64,000 nt of DNA from an uncultured Chlorobiaceae bacterium (lineage in GTDB: Bacteria > Bacteroidota > Chlorobiia > Chlorobiales > Chlorobiaceae). How positions within the stretch are numbered: the stretch's first letter is position 1; the number at the start of each line of letters is the position of its first letter. Position numbers and translations under genes: made by a program. Of this stretch, positions 1 through 8,739 are shown piece by piece. Under the pieces are notes generated by a model. The model was not told the origin of the DNA, did not search any database, and worked only from the letters and a program-made list of their open reading frames with translations. The stretch is taken from contig CAIJVD010000023.1 of the NCBI GenBank assembly GCA_903824045.1, forward strand, positions 124,001 to 188,000. Direction: 5' to 3'.

Positions 1-1635
1 GATATTGATGCTCTGGGGGAGCGTTTCCCGGTGGAGCACGGCTTCCATGGATTTTTTGACCAGTACTACAATCTCAACGAGATTTTTGCGGCGGCAGGGG
101 TACCCGCTGAGGCTTTTGATCTCTCCCCCGGATACCCTGTCATTTTCAGGAACTCTCCCAAAGAGGTCTTCGGCCGGACATCGAGGCTCTTTCCTCTCAA
201 TGTGCTCTCCGTTCTGGAGCAGTCGAAAAGGCTTGACCTTCGCTCGTTTCTGAACAACTCGAAAGGGTGGTTTTCAACTTCCGAGCTCTTCCGCTATGAG
301 TACGCCCATACCTTTCATCAGTTCGACGCTATCGATTTTCTGACCTACTGCCGCAAAGGAGAGACGCTTCCGGCATTTGTCGATACGGTGCTTCACCCCT
401 TTGCCGATGCCACCATGAACCGCATGGAGGTTCTTTCGGCGGCAGAGGCGCTTCGCTATTTCCATTTCTATTTCATGGGCAGCCCCGAGGGGCTCTCTTT
501 CAGGATTACCCGTCGTGACTGCATGACGGCGCTCATCAATCCTCTCGAGGCCCGGCTGAAGTCGCTCGGCGTCACGCTCCGCAAAGGGTGCAGCGCAATA
601 CGGCTCGAGACGGCTGGAGGAAAGGTTTCCGGGGTTCTTGTTGATGGCGGCGGCAGCGGGGGCTCAATTCTTCTCGATATCAATCCGGGCGATCTGCCGA
701 AAAAAGGATTTGCCTCTTTTTCGACTGCAGGAGGGATTCCGGTCATGCTCTCCAGAAAGGGCAGCTGGTATGTGGCTTACGACGGCCGTTGCACGCATAT
801 GGGATGCCCGGTCACTCCCGACGAGAGTGGCGGAGGCTTTAGCTGCCCCTGTCATGCAGGACGATTCGATGCTTCAGGCCGCCCGGTGGGCGGTCCGCCA
901 AAAGCTCCGCTGGCCCCGCTGTCGGTGGAGTTGAGGGGGTCGCGGCTTGTGGTGAGCAGTTTTGGAAGCAGCGGCAACGGTGAACTGCTGGAGTGTGATT
1001 ACTGTGTCGTGGCATCCAACGTAAGGGGCGTGCGTGAGCTGGTGAAATCTTCCAGCATCGGCCATCCGGAGTTCGAGTCCGCAGTTTCCTCGCTTGGAGA
1101 GGCCGATCCCTACGCGGTCTATCGTCTCTGGCTTGACCGGCCCTTCGACTCCGGCGGATTTCCGTTCTATACCGTGTCGGGCTATGCCTATACCGATTCA
1201 ATTACTCATTATTCCGATTTTCAGGAGCCCTTCAAGGGGTGGGCAAAAAAAAACGGAGGCTCTGTTGTTGAGCTGCATGCCTACGCCATCGCACCGGAGG
1301 ATCTCCGCGGGGAGAGTGAGCTCAAACGGGCAATGCTCGAGGAGCTGCATGCTGTTTTTCCAGAGACAAGAGGGGCAACGGTGCTCCATGAGCTCTTCAT
1401 GATGCAGTCAAATTTCACCAGGTGGGCGCCGGGCGATCATGCCCGCCGGCCCGGTGTGGAGACACCGCTCCCGAACCTTTTTCTTGCGGGAGACTGGGTA
1501 AAGGTCGATGCGCCGGTTTTTTTGATGGAAGCAGCCGCTTTTACCGGCCGCATGGCAGCCAATGCGATTTTCCGTCGTGAGTCGCTCCGCCAGATCCCGC
1601 TTCCGATTGTGCCCATGCACGGGCTTTTCGCCTGA
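1..1635 (+). CDS. crtU: Carotenoid aromatic-ring synthase CrtU (5' end outside window)
   Basis: The reading frame is open from base 1, so the N-terminus with the FAD-binding Rossmann motif lies upstream; about 544 residues are present. The protein resembles FAD-dependent phytoene desaturase/amine oxidases. In its middle sits a Rieske [2Fe-2S] domain: CTHMGC followed by CPCHAG (nt about 790-865), supplying the two Cys-His pairs. Near the C-terminus the segment FLAGDWVKVDAP is the usual FAD-contacting end of this fold. Rieske-containing desaturase/methyltransferases of green sulfur bacteria convert beta- or gamma-carotene end groups into the aromatic phi-ring of isorenieratene and chlorobactene. 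The assignment to CrtU rests on this domain combination and the green sulfur context. A related carotenoid desaturase of the CruE/CruH type is the alternative. It converges on the following gene with an 18-bp gap. Confidence 0.85.
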   Translation, partial: DIDALGERFPVEHGFHGFFDQYYNLNEIFAAAGVPAEAFDLSPGYPVIFRNSPKEVFGRTSRLFPLNVLSVLEQSKRLDLRSFLNNSKGWFSTSELFRYEYAHTFHQFDAIDFLTYCRKGETLPAFVDTVLHPFADATMNRMEVLSAAEALRYFHFYFMGSPEGLSFRITRRDCMTALINPLEARLKSLGVTLRKGCSAIRLETAGGKVSGVLVDGGGSGGSILLDINPGDLPKKGFASFSTAGGIPVMLSRKGSWYVAYDGRCTHMGCPVTPDESGGGFSCPCHAGRFDASGRPVGGPPKAPLAPLSVELRGSRLVVSSFGSSGNGELLECDYCVVASNVRGVRELVKSSSIGHPEFESAVSSLGEADPYAVYRLWLDRPFDSGGFPFYTVSGYAYTDSITHYSDFQEPFKGWAKKNGGSVVELHAYAIAPEDLRGESELKRAMLEELHAVFPETRGATVLHELFMMQSNFTRWAPGDHARRPGVETPLPNLFLAGDWVKVDAPVFLMEAAAFTGRMAANAIFRRESLRQIPLPIVPMHGLFA

Positions 1636-1653
1636 AAAGTCTCATGCCACCCA

Positions 1654-2763
1654 TCACTTCTGCCCATCCCTTTTCCCTGCCCCCATGCACTTGGCAACCG
1701 TGTCGTGCAAGAGGGGGCGGAAGGCCCTGATTCGGATGTTGTCGGGTGAGGGGTAGACCCTGTTGCTGAGCAGGATGACGGCCAGCTGCATCTCTGGATC
1801 GACCCAGATGCTTGTGCCTGTATAGCCGAGGTGGCCGTAGGAGGCGGCTGAAAAAAATGTTCCGGAGGAGGAGCTCCCTTCAGTCGGGCGCTTGTCCCAT
1901 CCAAGGGCTCTTTCCGAATGGTTGCGAGAGAGAAATTGACGGATGGTTGATTCCCGGAAATAGAGATGACTGTCTAGCGTTCCGCCACTCATCACCATCT
2001 TCATTATCCTTGCAAGATCTCCGGTTGTCGAATAGAGTCCGGCATGGCCTGCAACTCCGCCAAGAAGCGCGGCATTCTGGTCGTTGACCAGCGGGCGCAC
2101 CGTGCCGAGAGTCCAGAGCGTGTCGCGGTCCACCGGGGCAATGCGTTGCAAGAGTTCAGGTGGAGGGGTGAACATGGTTTGGGTCAGGCCGAGCGGTGAG
2201 GAGAACCGGGCATGAAAGTTCTCGGCAAGGGTTCTTCCTGTGATGGTCTCAATGATTCTTCCGAGAAGCATGAAGCCGAGGTCACTGTAAAGGGTTTTGG
2301 TGCCGGGTTCGGAGAGAAGGGGTTCGGTCTCGATGGCTATGAAGAGCTCTTCGGGTGTGCGGCAGCTTTTTGCAAAAAAGGTGTGGGCCCGCAGTCCGGA
2401 GGTATGGCGCAGAAGCTGTTCAATGGTGATTCTCTCCTTGCCGTTTCCTCTGAAACCGGGCAGCAGTGAGGATACTCGGGTATTGAGGTGGAGGGAGTCG
2501 CGTTCGACAAGCTGCATGAGAATGCTTGTGGTGGCGACGGCCTTGGTCAGGGAGGCGAGATCGTAGATTGTCGAGGTATCGGCCGGAGTGCTGGAGGGGT
2601 TGTAGGTCATTCTGCCGAAAGCCTTGTGAAAGACGATCCGGCCTCCGGAGATGACCGCAAGGCTTGCTCCAGGAAAGACCGTATCGCGTACAGCCTTCTG
2701 CATGAGCGCTTCAAGGGGTCTGAAGTCAGGCGTTTCCGCCCTTGCCGGGAGCGCAGAGCTCAA
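1654..2763 (-). CDS. Secreted beta-lactamase-fold serine hydrolase (class C / PBP-like)
   Basis: A serine hydrolase of the beta-lactamase/penicillin-binding protein class C superfamily (esterase, D-aminopeptidase or peptidoglycan hydrolase; substrate unknown). Counting from the TTG at 2763, the catalytic SLTK (SxxK) is at residues 71-74, YSD (the Tyr-x-Asn equivalent) at 159-161 and HLG (KTG-box equivalent) at 311-313. The TTG start would cut the signal peptide in half. The same frame continues upstream to about 2811 and reads PLRTLAALFIALATL before SSALPARA, an ideal signal peptide with an AxA cleavage site. No ATG, GTG or TTG exists at that point, but an AGGAGG lies 5 nt before an ATC codon at 2809-2811. 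The gene follows mlaD closely and is probably cotranscribed with the lipid transporter. Confidence 0.8.
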   Translation of the reverse strand: MSSALPARAETPDFRPLEALMQKAVRDTVFPGASLAVISGGRIVFHKAFGRMTYNPSSTPADTSTIYDLASLTKAVATTSILMQLVERDSLHLNTRVSSLLPGFRGNGKERITIEQLLRHTSGLRAHTFFAKSCRTPEELFIAIETEPLLSEPGTKTLYSDLGFMLLGRIIETITGRTLAENFHARFSSPLGLTQTMFTPPPELLQRIAPVDRDTLWTLGTVRPLVNDQNAALLGGVAGHAGLYSTTGDLARIMKMVMSGGTLDSHLYFRESTIRQFLSRNHSERALGWDKRPTEGSSSSGTFFSAASYGHLGYTGTSIWVDPEMQLAVILLSNRVYPSPDNIRIRAFRPLLHDTVAKCMGAGKRDGQK

Positions 2764-2805
2764 GGTGGCAAGGGCGATGAAGAGAGCAGCAAGAGTTCGA
2801 AGCGG

Positions 2806-2826
2806 TGAGATGACAGCCTCCTGTTC
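2806..2826 (-). promoter_or_regulatory. Strong ribosome binding site before a non-standard start
   Basis: Read on the minus strand, an AGGAGG stands directly after the mlaD stop codon and 5 nt upstream of an in-frame ATC (2811-2809). No standard initiator is in frame with the hydrolase at this distance. This suggests either initiation at ATC or a base change or error in an original ATG/GTG. Confidence 0.5.
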
Positions 2827-3705
2827 TTAAAAGAGCGAGAACTGAACGTAGCGTTTCGGATTCTTTTTCAGGTCGACAAGCACTGAGTCAAGCGAGGTGA
2901 GTGTCCTGGAGAGGTTGTTGTAGAGCGCCGGATTTGATGAGAGCTGCCCCAGGGTGCCCTTGTCGCTGTTGAGCTTCGCCATCAGGCTTTCGGTTTTGGC
3001 CGCAGCCTGGTTGAGCCGTTCGACCGTCTGCTCGGTGTTTTTTGCCAGAGCTTTGTCGTTGAGGAGCTTTGGAAGCAGTCCATCTCCTCGGGATGCCTTC
3101 TGGGAGAGCTTCGAGAGTTCGGCTGATGTGGTTTTCAGGCTACTTACGGTTTCGGCAAGCTCGCGGCCCATCTTTTCATCCGAGATCAGTCTTCCGGCCG
3201 GTCCCTTGCCGTTGTTGAGGCGGTCGAGAAGATCGTTGATCTTGCCAAACGCCTGGCTTGCCTTGCCGGTGAGGCTGGCCATCCCCTCCTCGGTTTCAAG
3301 GGCAATGTAATCACCGTTCTGGACCGCAGGGCCCTTTCCGGTTATGATATCGACATACTTGTCGCCAAGAACGCCGAGAGACTTGATTTCAGCTTTGGCA
3401 TCTTTTGTGACCAGAGGGGCAAACTCCTGCTTCAGCTTCAGCTCCGCGACAACATAGAGCGAACCGTCCCGGGTGACAAAATTCATTTTGGAGACGGTGC
3501 CTATTTTTTTGCCTGAAACGGAGACGAAGTTGTTTTCAGCAAGTCCCTGAACATCTCTCGACAGTATTTTTACGGTTGTCACACCGGAAAACATATTGGT
3601 GTTTTTGCCGATGAACAGGCCGAGATAGGCAGCAAAGCCGAGGCCGAAAATGAAAAATATTCCGGTTTTCAGATCGCTCCACTTCAAAGCGTTCGGGTTT
3701 CTCAT
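2827..3705 (-). CDS. mlaD: MlaD/MCE-domain lipid-binding protein
   Basis: A 292-residue MCE protein. One N-terminal transmembrane anchor (about residues 13-30, GIFFIFGLGFAAYLGLFIG) is followed by the MCE domain (about 40-125) with its typical G-x-V-x-G-KKIGTV strand pattern. A long helical C-terminal part (about 150-290) is rich in Leu, Lys and Ser. MlaD-type proteins form hexameric rings on the periplasmic face of the inner membrane and pass phospholipids to or from the MlaFE ABC transporter. The gene follows mlaE and mlaF in the same direction (mlaE-mlaF-mlaD) with a 21-bp gap to mlaF. No mlaB, mlaC or mlaA is present in this window. Confidence 0.9.
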   Translation of the reverse strand: MRNPNALKWSDLKTGIFFIFGLGFAAYLGLFIGKNTNMFSGVTTVKILSRDVQGLAENNFVSVSGKKIGTVSKMNFVTRDGSLYVVAELKLKQEFAPLVTKDAKAEIKSLGVLGDKYVDIITGKGPAVQNGDYIALETEEGMASLTGKASQAFGKINDLLDRLNNGKGPAGRLISDEKMGRELAETVSSLKTTSAELSKLSQKASRGDGLLPKLLNDKALAKNTEQTVERLNQAAAKTESLMAKLNSDKGTLGQLSSNPALYNNLSRTLTSLDSVLVDLKKNPKRYVQFSLF

Positions 3706-3726
3706 ACAGGTGAAAGTCTAAGGATG

Positions 3727-4461
3727 TTATAATTCAAGAATCTTGTCGGAGAGGATCGAACGAATGAACGGATGCTCTGCATTATGCAGCTTTTCGGTTA
3801 CATCGTCGAAAATAATCTCTCCCTGGTAGAGCACGGCCACGCAGTCGGCCACATTAAAGACGTCTTCAATGATATGGGTGACAATCACGGCCCCCAGATT
3901 GTTGTTGTGGCGGAGCGTGCTGATGAGTGAGAGTATCTTTTTGGAACTCACCGGGTCGAGCCCTGCCGTCGGCTCGTCGAACAGGATCATGTGCGGTTTG
4001 AAGATCATTGCCCTGCCGATAGCGACCCTTTTGCGCATGCCTCCGCTCAGGCTTTCAGGAAGCTGATTTTCATAGCCCTCGAGGCCGGCAAACTGGATCT
4101 GTTCGGTGACTCTCCTGATCACCTCATTTTCCGGAAGGTTCAGATTTTCACGGAGGAAGAACCCGAGGTTCTGGCTGATGGTCATCGAGTCGAACAGCGC
4201 GTTGCCCTGGAAGACCATGCCCATTTTCCTTCGGATGGTGTAGAGCTCACTCTCCTTCATGCGGGTAATGTCGGCGCCGTCAATGAGCACCCTGCCGCTG
4301 TTGGGTTTTATGAGGCCGAGCATCAGCTTGAGAATGGTGCTTTTTCCCACGCCGCTCGGGCCGAGTATGGCCTTGATGGTGTTGTCCCGCACGGTAAGGG
4401 ATACCTGCTTGAGGATCTCCTTTTCGCCGTACTTCAACGTTACTTTATCTAACTCGATCAT
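3727..4461 (-). CDS. mlaF: Mla-type ABC transporter ATP-binding protein
   Basis: ATPase of the phospholipid ABC transporter. From the start chosen here (MIELDKVTL, 4461) the Walker A GPSGVGKST is at residues 34-42. It is followed by the Q-loop (MGMVFQG), the signature LSGGM and the Walker B MILFDEP with the D-loop, then the switch His in VIVTHI. About 244 residues, normal for MlaF. An in-frame start 24 nt earlier (4485) would overlap mlaE. The chosen ATG lies 4 nt after the mlaE stop and fits the family N-terminus better. Cytoplasmic, partner of MlaE. Confidence 0.9.
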   Translation of the reverse strand: MIELDKVTLKYGEKEILKQVSLTVRDNTIKAILGPSGVGKSTILKLMLGLIKPNSGRVLIDGADITRMKESELYTIRRKMGMVFQGNALFDSMTISQNLGFFLRENLNLPENEVIRRVTEQIQFAGLEGYENQLPESLSGGMRKRVAIGRAMIFKPHMILFDEPTAGLDPVSSKKILSLISTLRHNNNLGAVIVTHIIEDVFNVADCVAVLYQGEIIFDDVTEKLHNAEHPFIRSILSDKILEL

Positions 4462-4465
4462 GCGC

Positions 4466-5260
4466 TCACATGTTTTCCAGTACAATCTTCGAGACGTAGA
4501 AGTTGGCGATCAGCACCAGCCCTGATGAAACGACAATTCCCTTGATGGTCGATCTTCCGACACCGGAGGTTCCCCCCCTTGCCGAAAATCCGTTAAAGCT
4601 GCTGACCAGCGTTATGATGACTGCAAATACCGGGGCTTTAAGGAATCCAACGACAAAATCCTTGGCCACAAGTCGAGGATAAACCGCGTTCCAGAATATA
4701 CCAGGGTCGATGCGGTGGTAGTGTTCCGCCATGTAGGCCGCGCTTTGAAGGCCTGCGAAGTCCGACAGCGCGGTAAGGGGGAGAAACATGATGAGCGCGG
4801 CCACAAGCCTCGGCATGACCAGTTTTGCAACCGGATCGGTGCCGAAGGCGCGAAGCGCATCGATCTGTTCAGATATCTGCATGGCACCAAGCTCCGCGCC
4901 ATTTCTTGATCCGAACCGGGCAGAGAGCATGAGGCCCATGAGCATCGGGCCGAGTTCGCGGATAATCGAGAGGGCGGTTGAGCGGCCAAGCATGGTTTTT
5001 GCTCCGAAGTCTTCGAGCAGGTTTCCGACCTCGATGGCCAGAAGTGCGCCGATGGAGATGGAACTCACCAGCACAATAGGGATTGAGTCAGTTCCGCAGA
5101 TGGTTGCCTGGTCGAGAAAGTCTCTCCAGTAACGCTTCAGTTTGGGAATGGAAGCGAAGGCCCGCACTGAAAAAAGAAAAAACTCCTGCATCGTGAAGAA
5201 GAAATCCTTGAGCTGCAGGGCTACTTTTTTTTCCAGGGATCGGATGGCGTTTACTGGCAT
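4466..5260 (-). CDS. mlaE: Mla-type ABC transporter permease
   Basis: A 264-residue MlaE/YrbE permease. It has an amphipathic N-terminal helix (about 1-50), then about five membrane segments, with the family region EVGNLLEDFGAKTML and the coupling-helix stretch RELGPMLMGLMLSARFGSRN (about 110-130). It forms the dimeric inner-membrane channel under the MlaD ring and is powered by MlaF. First gene of the mlaE-mlaF-mlaD-hydrolase cluster. The about 100 bp upstream separate it from the PHP gene and probably hold its promoter. Confidence 0.9.
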   Translation of the reverse strand: MPVNAIRSLEKKVALQLKDFFFTMQEFFLFSVRAFASIPKLKRYWRDFLDQATICGTDSIPIVLVSSISIGALLAIEVGNLLEDFGAKTMLGRSTALSIIRELGPMLMGLMLSARFGSRNGAELGAMQISEQIDALRAFGTDPVAKLVMPRLVAALIMFLPLTALSDFAGLQSAAYMAEHYHRIDPGIFWNAVYPRLVAKDFVVGFLKAPVFAVIITLVSSFNGFSARGGTSGVGRSTIKGIVVSSGLVLIANFYVSKIVLENM

Positions 5261-5359
5261 AAATCAGGGTGCGGTGAAATGCTTTGCCGGGGGCCACGTT
5301 ATAATGAAAACAGGGTTGAATAATAGCAAATATTCATCAATAGCCCAACCATCGGTTTT

Positions 5360-6220
5360 TCAAGAATTTACAAGCCGGCTTTTCATCTTCTCAACCCACT
5401 CGCAGGGGATGGTGACCTTGCCGAAGAGGTCTTCATCACGCTCTTTAAGCCCGTGGTAGTCGGAGCCTCCTGAAAAGAGCAGAAAATACTCGTTGGCGAT
5501 CTCCCGGTAGTAGTTCTGCTTGTAGGTATCGTGAGAGGGATGGACGATCTCTATGCCATCAAGTCCGAAGGTGATAAGCTGCTTGAGCGTCTCGTCAGGG
5601 ACGTTCTGGGCCGGATGCGCAAGGAATGAGAGTCCGGAGGCTTCGTTGATAAGCCTGATGACCTCCGCCGGGTGCGTCTCTATGCTTTTGACGTAGGCAG
5701 GGCTGTGTGAGCCAAGATACCGGCTGAACGCTTCGCTAAAGCTCTTGACGTAGCCCCCGTCCTGAAGCACTTGAGCAATATGCGGGCGCCCCACGCTGCC
5801 GTTCTGCGCTTTGACAATAATCTGCTCGATGCCGATTTTTACCCCCATTTTGGCGAGCTTGCTCACCATGCGCTCCGCTCTTTCGGTGCGCAGGTGCCGG
5901 CAGTGATCGAGATACTCTTTCAGCGCAGACTGCTGATAATCGAAAAAATAACCAAGGACATGAATATCATAGCCCTTGTAGGTTGAACTCATTTCCACCC
6001 CGGGAACAAGCTCAACGCCCCTCTCCAAGGCTAATGGCTTTGCTTTGTCAATACCAGAAACAGAGTCATGATCAGTAATGCTGATGGCCTTCAATCCGTT
6101 GAGTGCTGCTTTTTCAATGATTTCCTCAGGAGAGAAGATGCCGTCAGAACATTTCGTATGTATATGTAAGTCTGCTTTTTCAAAGCCATTATGCCCTACG
6201 CCGGATAAGCTGTATGGCAT
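5360..6220 (-). CDS. PHP-domain phosphoesterase (RNase AM / TrpH-like)
   Basis: A 286-residue PHP-domain protein. The metal-binding motif I is DLHIHTKCSDG (about residues 17-27), followed by ITDHDSVSG (about 49-57), PGVEMSS, AHP and a C-terminal GGSDYHG. This arrangement is typical of the YciV/TrpH group, whose E. coli member (RNase AM) is a 5'-3' exonuclease acting on short oligonucleotides and RNA 5' ends and which also hydrolyses 3',5'-bisphosphonucleotides. Cytosolic. The start may be at MPYSL or slightly downstream. It stands alone between mlaE and uppP, with a 250-bp gap to uppP. Confidence 0.85.
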   Translation of the reverse strand: MPYSLSGVGHNGFEKADLHIHTKCSDGIFSPEEIIEKAALNGLKAISITDHDSVSGIDKAKPLALERGVELVPGVEMSSTYKGYDIHVLGYFFDYQQSALKEYLDHCRHLRTERAERMVSKLAKMGVKIGIEQIIVKAQNGSVGRPHIAQVLQDGGYVKSFSEAFSRYLGSHSPAYVKSIETHPAEVIRLINEASGLSFLAHPAQNVPDETLKQLITFGLDGIEIVHPSHDTYKQNYYREIANEYFLLFSGGSDYHGLKERDEDLFGKVTIPCEWVEKMKSRLVNS

Positions 6221-6416
6221 GGCTGAATGATTATACGGTTAGCTTTAGATAGTTATATATAAGAAAAAATCCCCGCCTGCTTTACATAGAAAAGAGAATT
6301 ATTTTTTCGGGGTAAAAGTTGCCTCAAAAGAGCATTTGCCCGCCGCGCCAGCCATTATTGTCAAGCGGGAATCTTCAGCCACTGTTCTTTCGCCGGCGTA
6401 TAAGAGGAGGGAATTG

Positions 6417-6455
6417 GCCCCGATGCTTTCCTGAGCATAAGGAGAGCATCGGGGG
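6417..6455 (-). terminator. Stem-loop downstream of uppP
   Basis: CCCCCGATGCTTTCC (6417-6431) pairs with GGAGAGCATCGGGGG (6441-6455) over 15 bp with one G-T wobble and a 9-nt loop. It sits 16 bp after the uppP stop. There is no clear U-run, so it may act as a 3'-end stabiliser rather than a classical intrinsic terminator. The rest of the 6221-6470 gap shows nothing recognisable. Confidence 0.6.
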
Positions 6456-6470
6456 AGTGGTCTGAAGCGT

Positions 6471-7316
6471 TCAGGGCAGAAGCCTTCCTGTGGAGATGAA
6501 GAGAAGGACGCCGATTCCGGCCGCTATCCGATAGACGATGAAGATGCTGGTGGTGTGGCTTTTCAGATAGTTGAGCAGAAAGGCGATTGCCGCATACCCT
6601 ACAATACCTGCCGAGAGGGTCGCTACGGCTATGTTGAGGGTCTCATGTGAGGCCGCTATGATGTGCCATGTCTTGTAGAGTTCGAAAATTCCCGCAGCAA
6701 AGACCGCAGGCAGTGAGAGGAGGAATGAGAATCGCGCGGCGGCCTCGCGGGAGAGGTTCATGAAGAGTCCGCCCGTAATGGTGACGCCGGAACGGGATGA
6801 TCCGGGTATGAGGGCGATGCTCTGGGTGAGCCCAATCAGGAGCGCCTCTTTCCATCCGATCTCTTCCATTGATTTTTGACGCCGGCCGCTTTTCAGGCGC
6901 CGCTTTATTTTTTCCTCGGCAAGAGAGAGCACCAGACCGAGAGTTATAAGCGCGCCGCTTATCCAGTAGAGGGAGCGTAGGCTGGTCTCTATCTCGGACT
7001 TGAAGATAAGCCCGAACACAACGATTGGAATGGTTCCTGCAGCGATCATCCATCCCATTTTTGCTTCGGGGCTTTGCAGGGGTTTGCCCTGAAAAATCCC
7101 CCGGACCACTCCGCCGAGAATGGCAAAGATATCCTTCCTGAAATAGATGAAAACGGCAGCAAGGGTGCCAATCTGGATGATTGCTGTAAATGCTGCTCCG
7201 GGATCGCTCCATCCAAAGAGTGCCGGGATGATGCGCAGGTGTGCCGTGCTGCTGATCGGCAGGAACTCGGTAAGTCCCTGGATGACGCCGAGAATCGCTG
7301 CTTCGAAAAGTTTCAT
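6471..7316 (-). CDS. uppP: Undecaprenyl-diphosphatase UppP (BacA family)
   Basis: Integral membrane phosphatase that converts undecaprenyl diphosphate to the monophosphate, recycling the carrier for peptidoglycan and surface glycans. The 281 residues have about eight membrane segments. Motif 1, GLTEFLPISSTAHL, is at residues 14-27 and motif 2, PGSSRSGVTI, at 171-180; both are the family's catalytic motifs. It lies 6 bp downstream of the rdgB-like gene in an apparent operon (pdxJ-rdgB-uppP). Confidence 0.95.
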   Translation of the reverse strand: MKLFEAAILGVIQGLTEFLPISSTAHLRIIPALFGWSDPGAAFTAIIQIGTLAAVFIYFRKDIFAILGGVVRGIFQGKPLQSPEAKMGWMIAAGTIPIVVFGLIFKSEIETSLRSLYWISGALITLGLVLSLAEEKIKRRLKSGRRQKSMEEIGWKEALLIGLTQSIALIPGSSRSGVTITGGLFMNLSREAAARFSFLLSLPAVFAAGIFELYKTWHIIAASHETLNIAVATLSAGIVGYAAIAFLLNYLKSHTTSIFIVYRIAAGIGVLLFISTGRLLP

Positions 7317-7322
7317 TGGCTT

Positions 7323-8027
7323 CTATGGGGTATCGGTTAGGGGAGTCTGGTTCTCTCTGAGAATCTCTTCAAGCCGTTCGATCGCTTTTCGGACACCGAT
7401 CGAGCGGTGACTGATCGTGTTTTTTTCGGCAATACTCATCTCCGCATAGGTCATGCCGGTTTCACCAACAAGAAAAAGCGGATCGTATCCGAACCCTTCG
7501 CCGCCTCTTTTTTCCCTGGTGATGAACCCCTCGACAACTCCCTCTGCTACCTCCTCGAAAAGTGCGATTCCGCCATCTGGTGACGGGATTCTTCCCTTGA
7601 TGGCAATCACCGTTCTGAATCGGGCACTCCTCTCCATGCACCCCTCCATCTGCTGCAGGAGATGATTTACATTCTCTTCGTAGGTGGGCGACTCTCCTTC
7701 CGGGGTCGGCGCGAAGCGTGCAGAGTAGACGCCCGGAGCCCCGTCCAGCGCATCCACTTCAAGGCCGGTGTCGTCTGCAAGCGCTATGATGAAGGGGAGG
7801 CGCTCTGAAAGAAGGGTGTATATGGCCCTTGCCTTGAGCAGGGCATTTCCCTCGAGTGTCGGCTCACTCTCCTCCACCTCAACCTCGGCACCAAGCTCGC
7901 AAAGTGTCGCTACCCTGAATGCCGGGGAGATTCTCTTCAGCATGGGTCGGAGTTCGCGTACCTTGTCGCGGTTGCCGGTGGCAAGGACGATGGTGATTGT
8001 TCTGTCAGGAGTTTCCGCCATGACCAT
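7323..8027 (-). CDS. rdgB: XTP/dITP diphosphatase (RdgB/HAM1 family)
   Basis: House-cleaning pyrophosphatase that hydrolyses non-canonical purine triphosphates (XTP, dITP) to monophosphates. Signatures are LATGNRDKVREL near the N-terminus, the central ALADDTGLEVDALDGAPGVYSARFA region and the C-terminal FGYDPLF and HR. At 234 residues it is slightly longer than the E. coli protein (197), with a longer region between about residues 95 and 150. The start at 8027 is 1 nt after the pdxJ stop; an ATG two codons later is equally possible. Cotranscribed with pdxJ and uppP. Confidence 0.93.
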   Translation of the reverse strand: MVMAETPDRTITIVLATGNRDKVRELRPMLKRISPAFRVATLCELGAEVEVEESEPTLEGNALLKARAIYTLLSERLPFIIALADDTGLEVDALDGAPGVYSARFAPTPEGESPTYEENVNHLLQQMEGCMERSARFRTVIAIKGRIPSPDGGIALFEEVAEGVVEGFITREKRGGEGFGYDPLFLVGETGMTYAEMSIAEKNTISHRSIGVRKAIERLEEILRENQTPLTDTP

Positions 8028-8028
8028 T

Positions 8029-8739
8029 TTACGCTATGATGGCGAGCATTTCGCGAACGGCAGCCTCAAGACCGGTAAAGGCGGCGCGAGCAATTATGGC
8101 ATGGCCAATGCTGACCTCCTCGATCTCCCGGATAGCGGCGAACGGTGCGATGTTCCGGTAGTTGAGGCCGTGGCCGGCAACAACCTTCAGCCCCAGGCTT
8201 CTGGCGTAGGTTGCGGCTCTCCTGATTCTCTCAAGTTCAAGCGTTCTCTCCCGCTCATCTGCTTTGAGTGCATAAGCTCCGGTGTGCAGCTCCACCATGT
8301 CGGCGGAGGCTTTTGCGGCAAGCTCTATGGCGCTCTTTTCGGGTTCAATGAAGATGCTGCTCTCTATTCCGCCGGCTTTAAGCGGTTTGAGAAACTCAAC
8401 CAGTGTGTCGAAGTGGCGCGCGATGTCGAACCCTCCCTCGGTGGTGAGCTCCTCGCGTTTTTCAGGGACCAGGGTGATAAGCTCAGGCCGGGTTTTCAGG
8501 GCGATCTGCTGCATCTCTGCCGTCATGGCCATCTCGAGGTCGAGCTTGGAGGTTACAGCCTCGCGGAGTCGAGCGAGATCGAGATCCTTTATATGGCGGC
8601 GGTCTTCACGCAGATGGCAGACAATACCCGCTGCGCCGCATTTTTCAGCAATCAGTGCGGCTTCAACCGGATCAGGTTCATGCTCGCCACGGGCGTTACG
8701 CAGGGTGGCGATGTGATCAATATTGACGGCTAATCTCAT
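8029..8739 (-). CDS. pdxJ: Pyridoxine 5'-phosphate synthase PdxJ
   Basis: Condenses 3-amino-2-oxopropyl phosphate with 1-deoxy-xylulose 5-phosphate to form pyridoxine 5'-phosphate (DXP-dependent vitamin B6 pathway). The family start [18 protein letters not shown] is at 8739, so I prefer it to an upstream in-frame ATG at 8793. About 236 residues with the TIM-barrel landmarks [39 protein letters not shown] and SIGHAII. Its DXP substrate is made by Dxs, encoded at 13050-14981. Confidence 0.95.
   Translation of the reverse strand: MRLAVNIDHIATLRNARGEHEPDPVEAALIAEKCGAAGIVCHLREDRRHIKDLDLARLREAVTSKLDLEMAMTAEMQQIALKTRPELITLVPEKREELTTEGGFDIARHFDTLVEFLKPLKAGGIESSIFIEPEKSAIELAAKASADMVELHTGAYALKADERERTLELERIRRAATYARSLGLKVVAGHGLNYRNIAPFAAIREIEEVSIGHAIIARAAFTGLEAAVREMLAIIA

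Noticed and set aside
7768-8733. Long open frame on the plus strand (321 residues)
   Set aside because: Antisense to pdxJ and the pyrophosphatase gene; no family features. The real genes on the minus strand have complete motifs.
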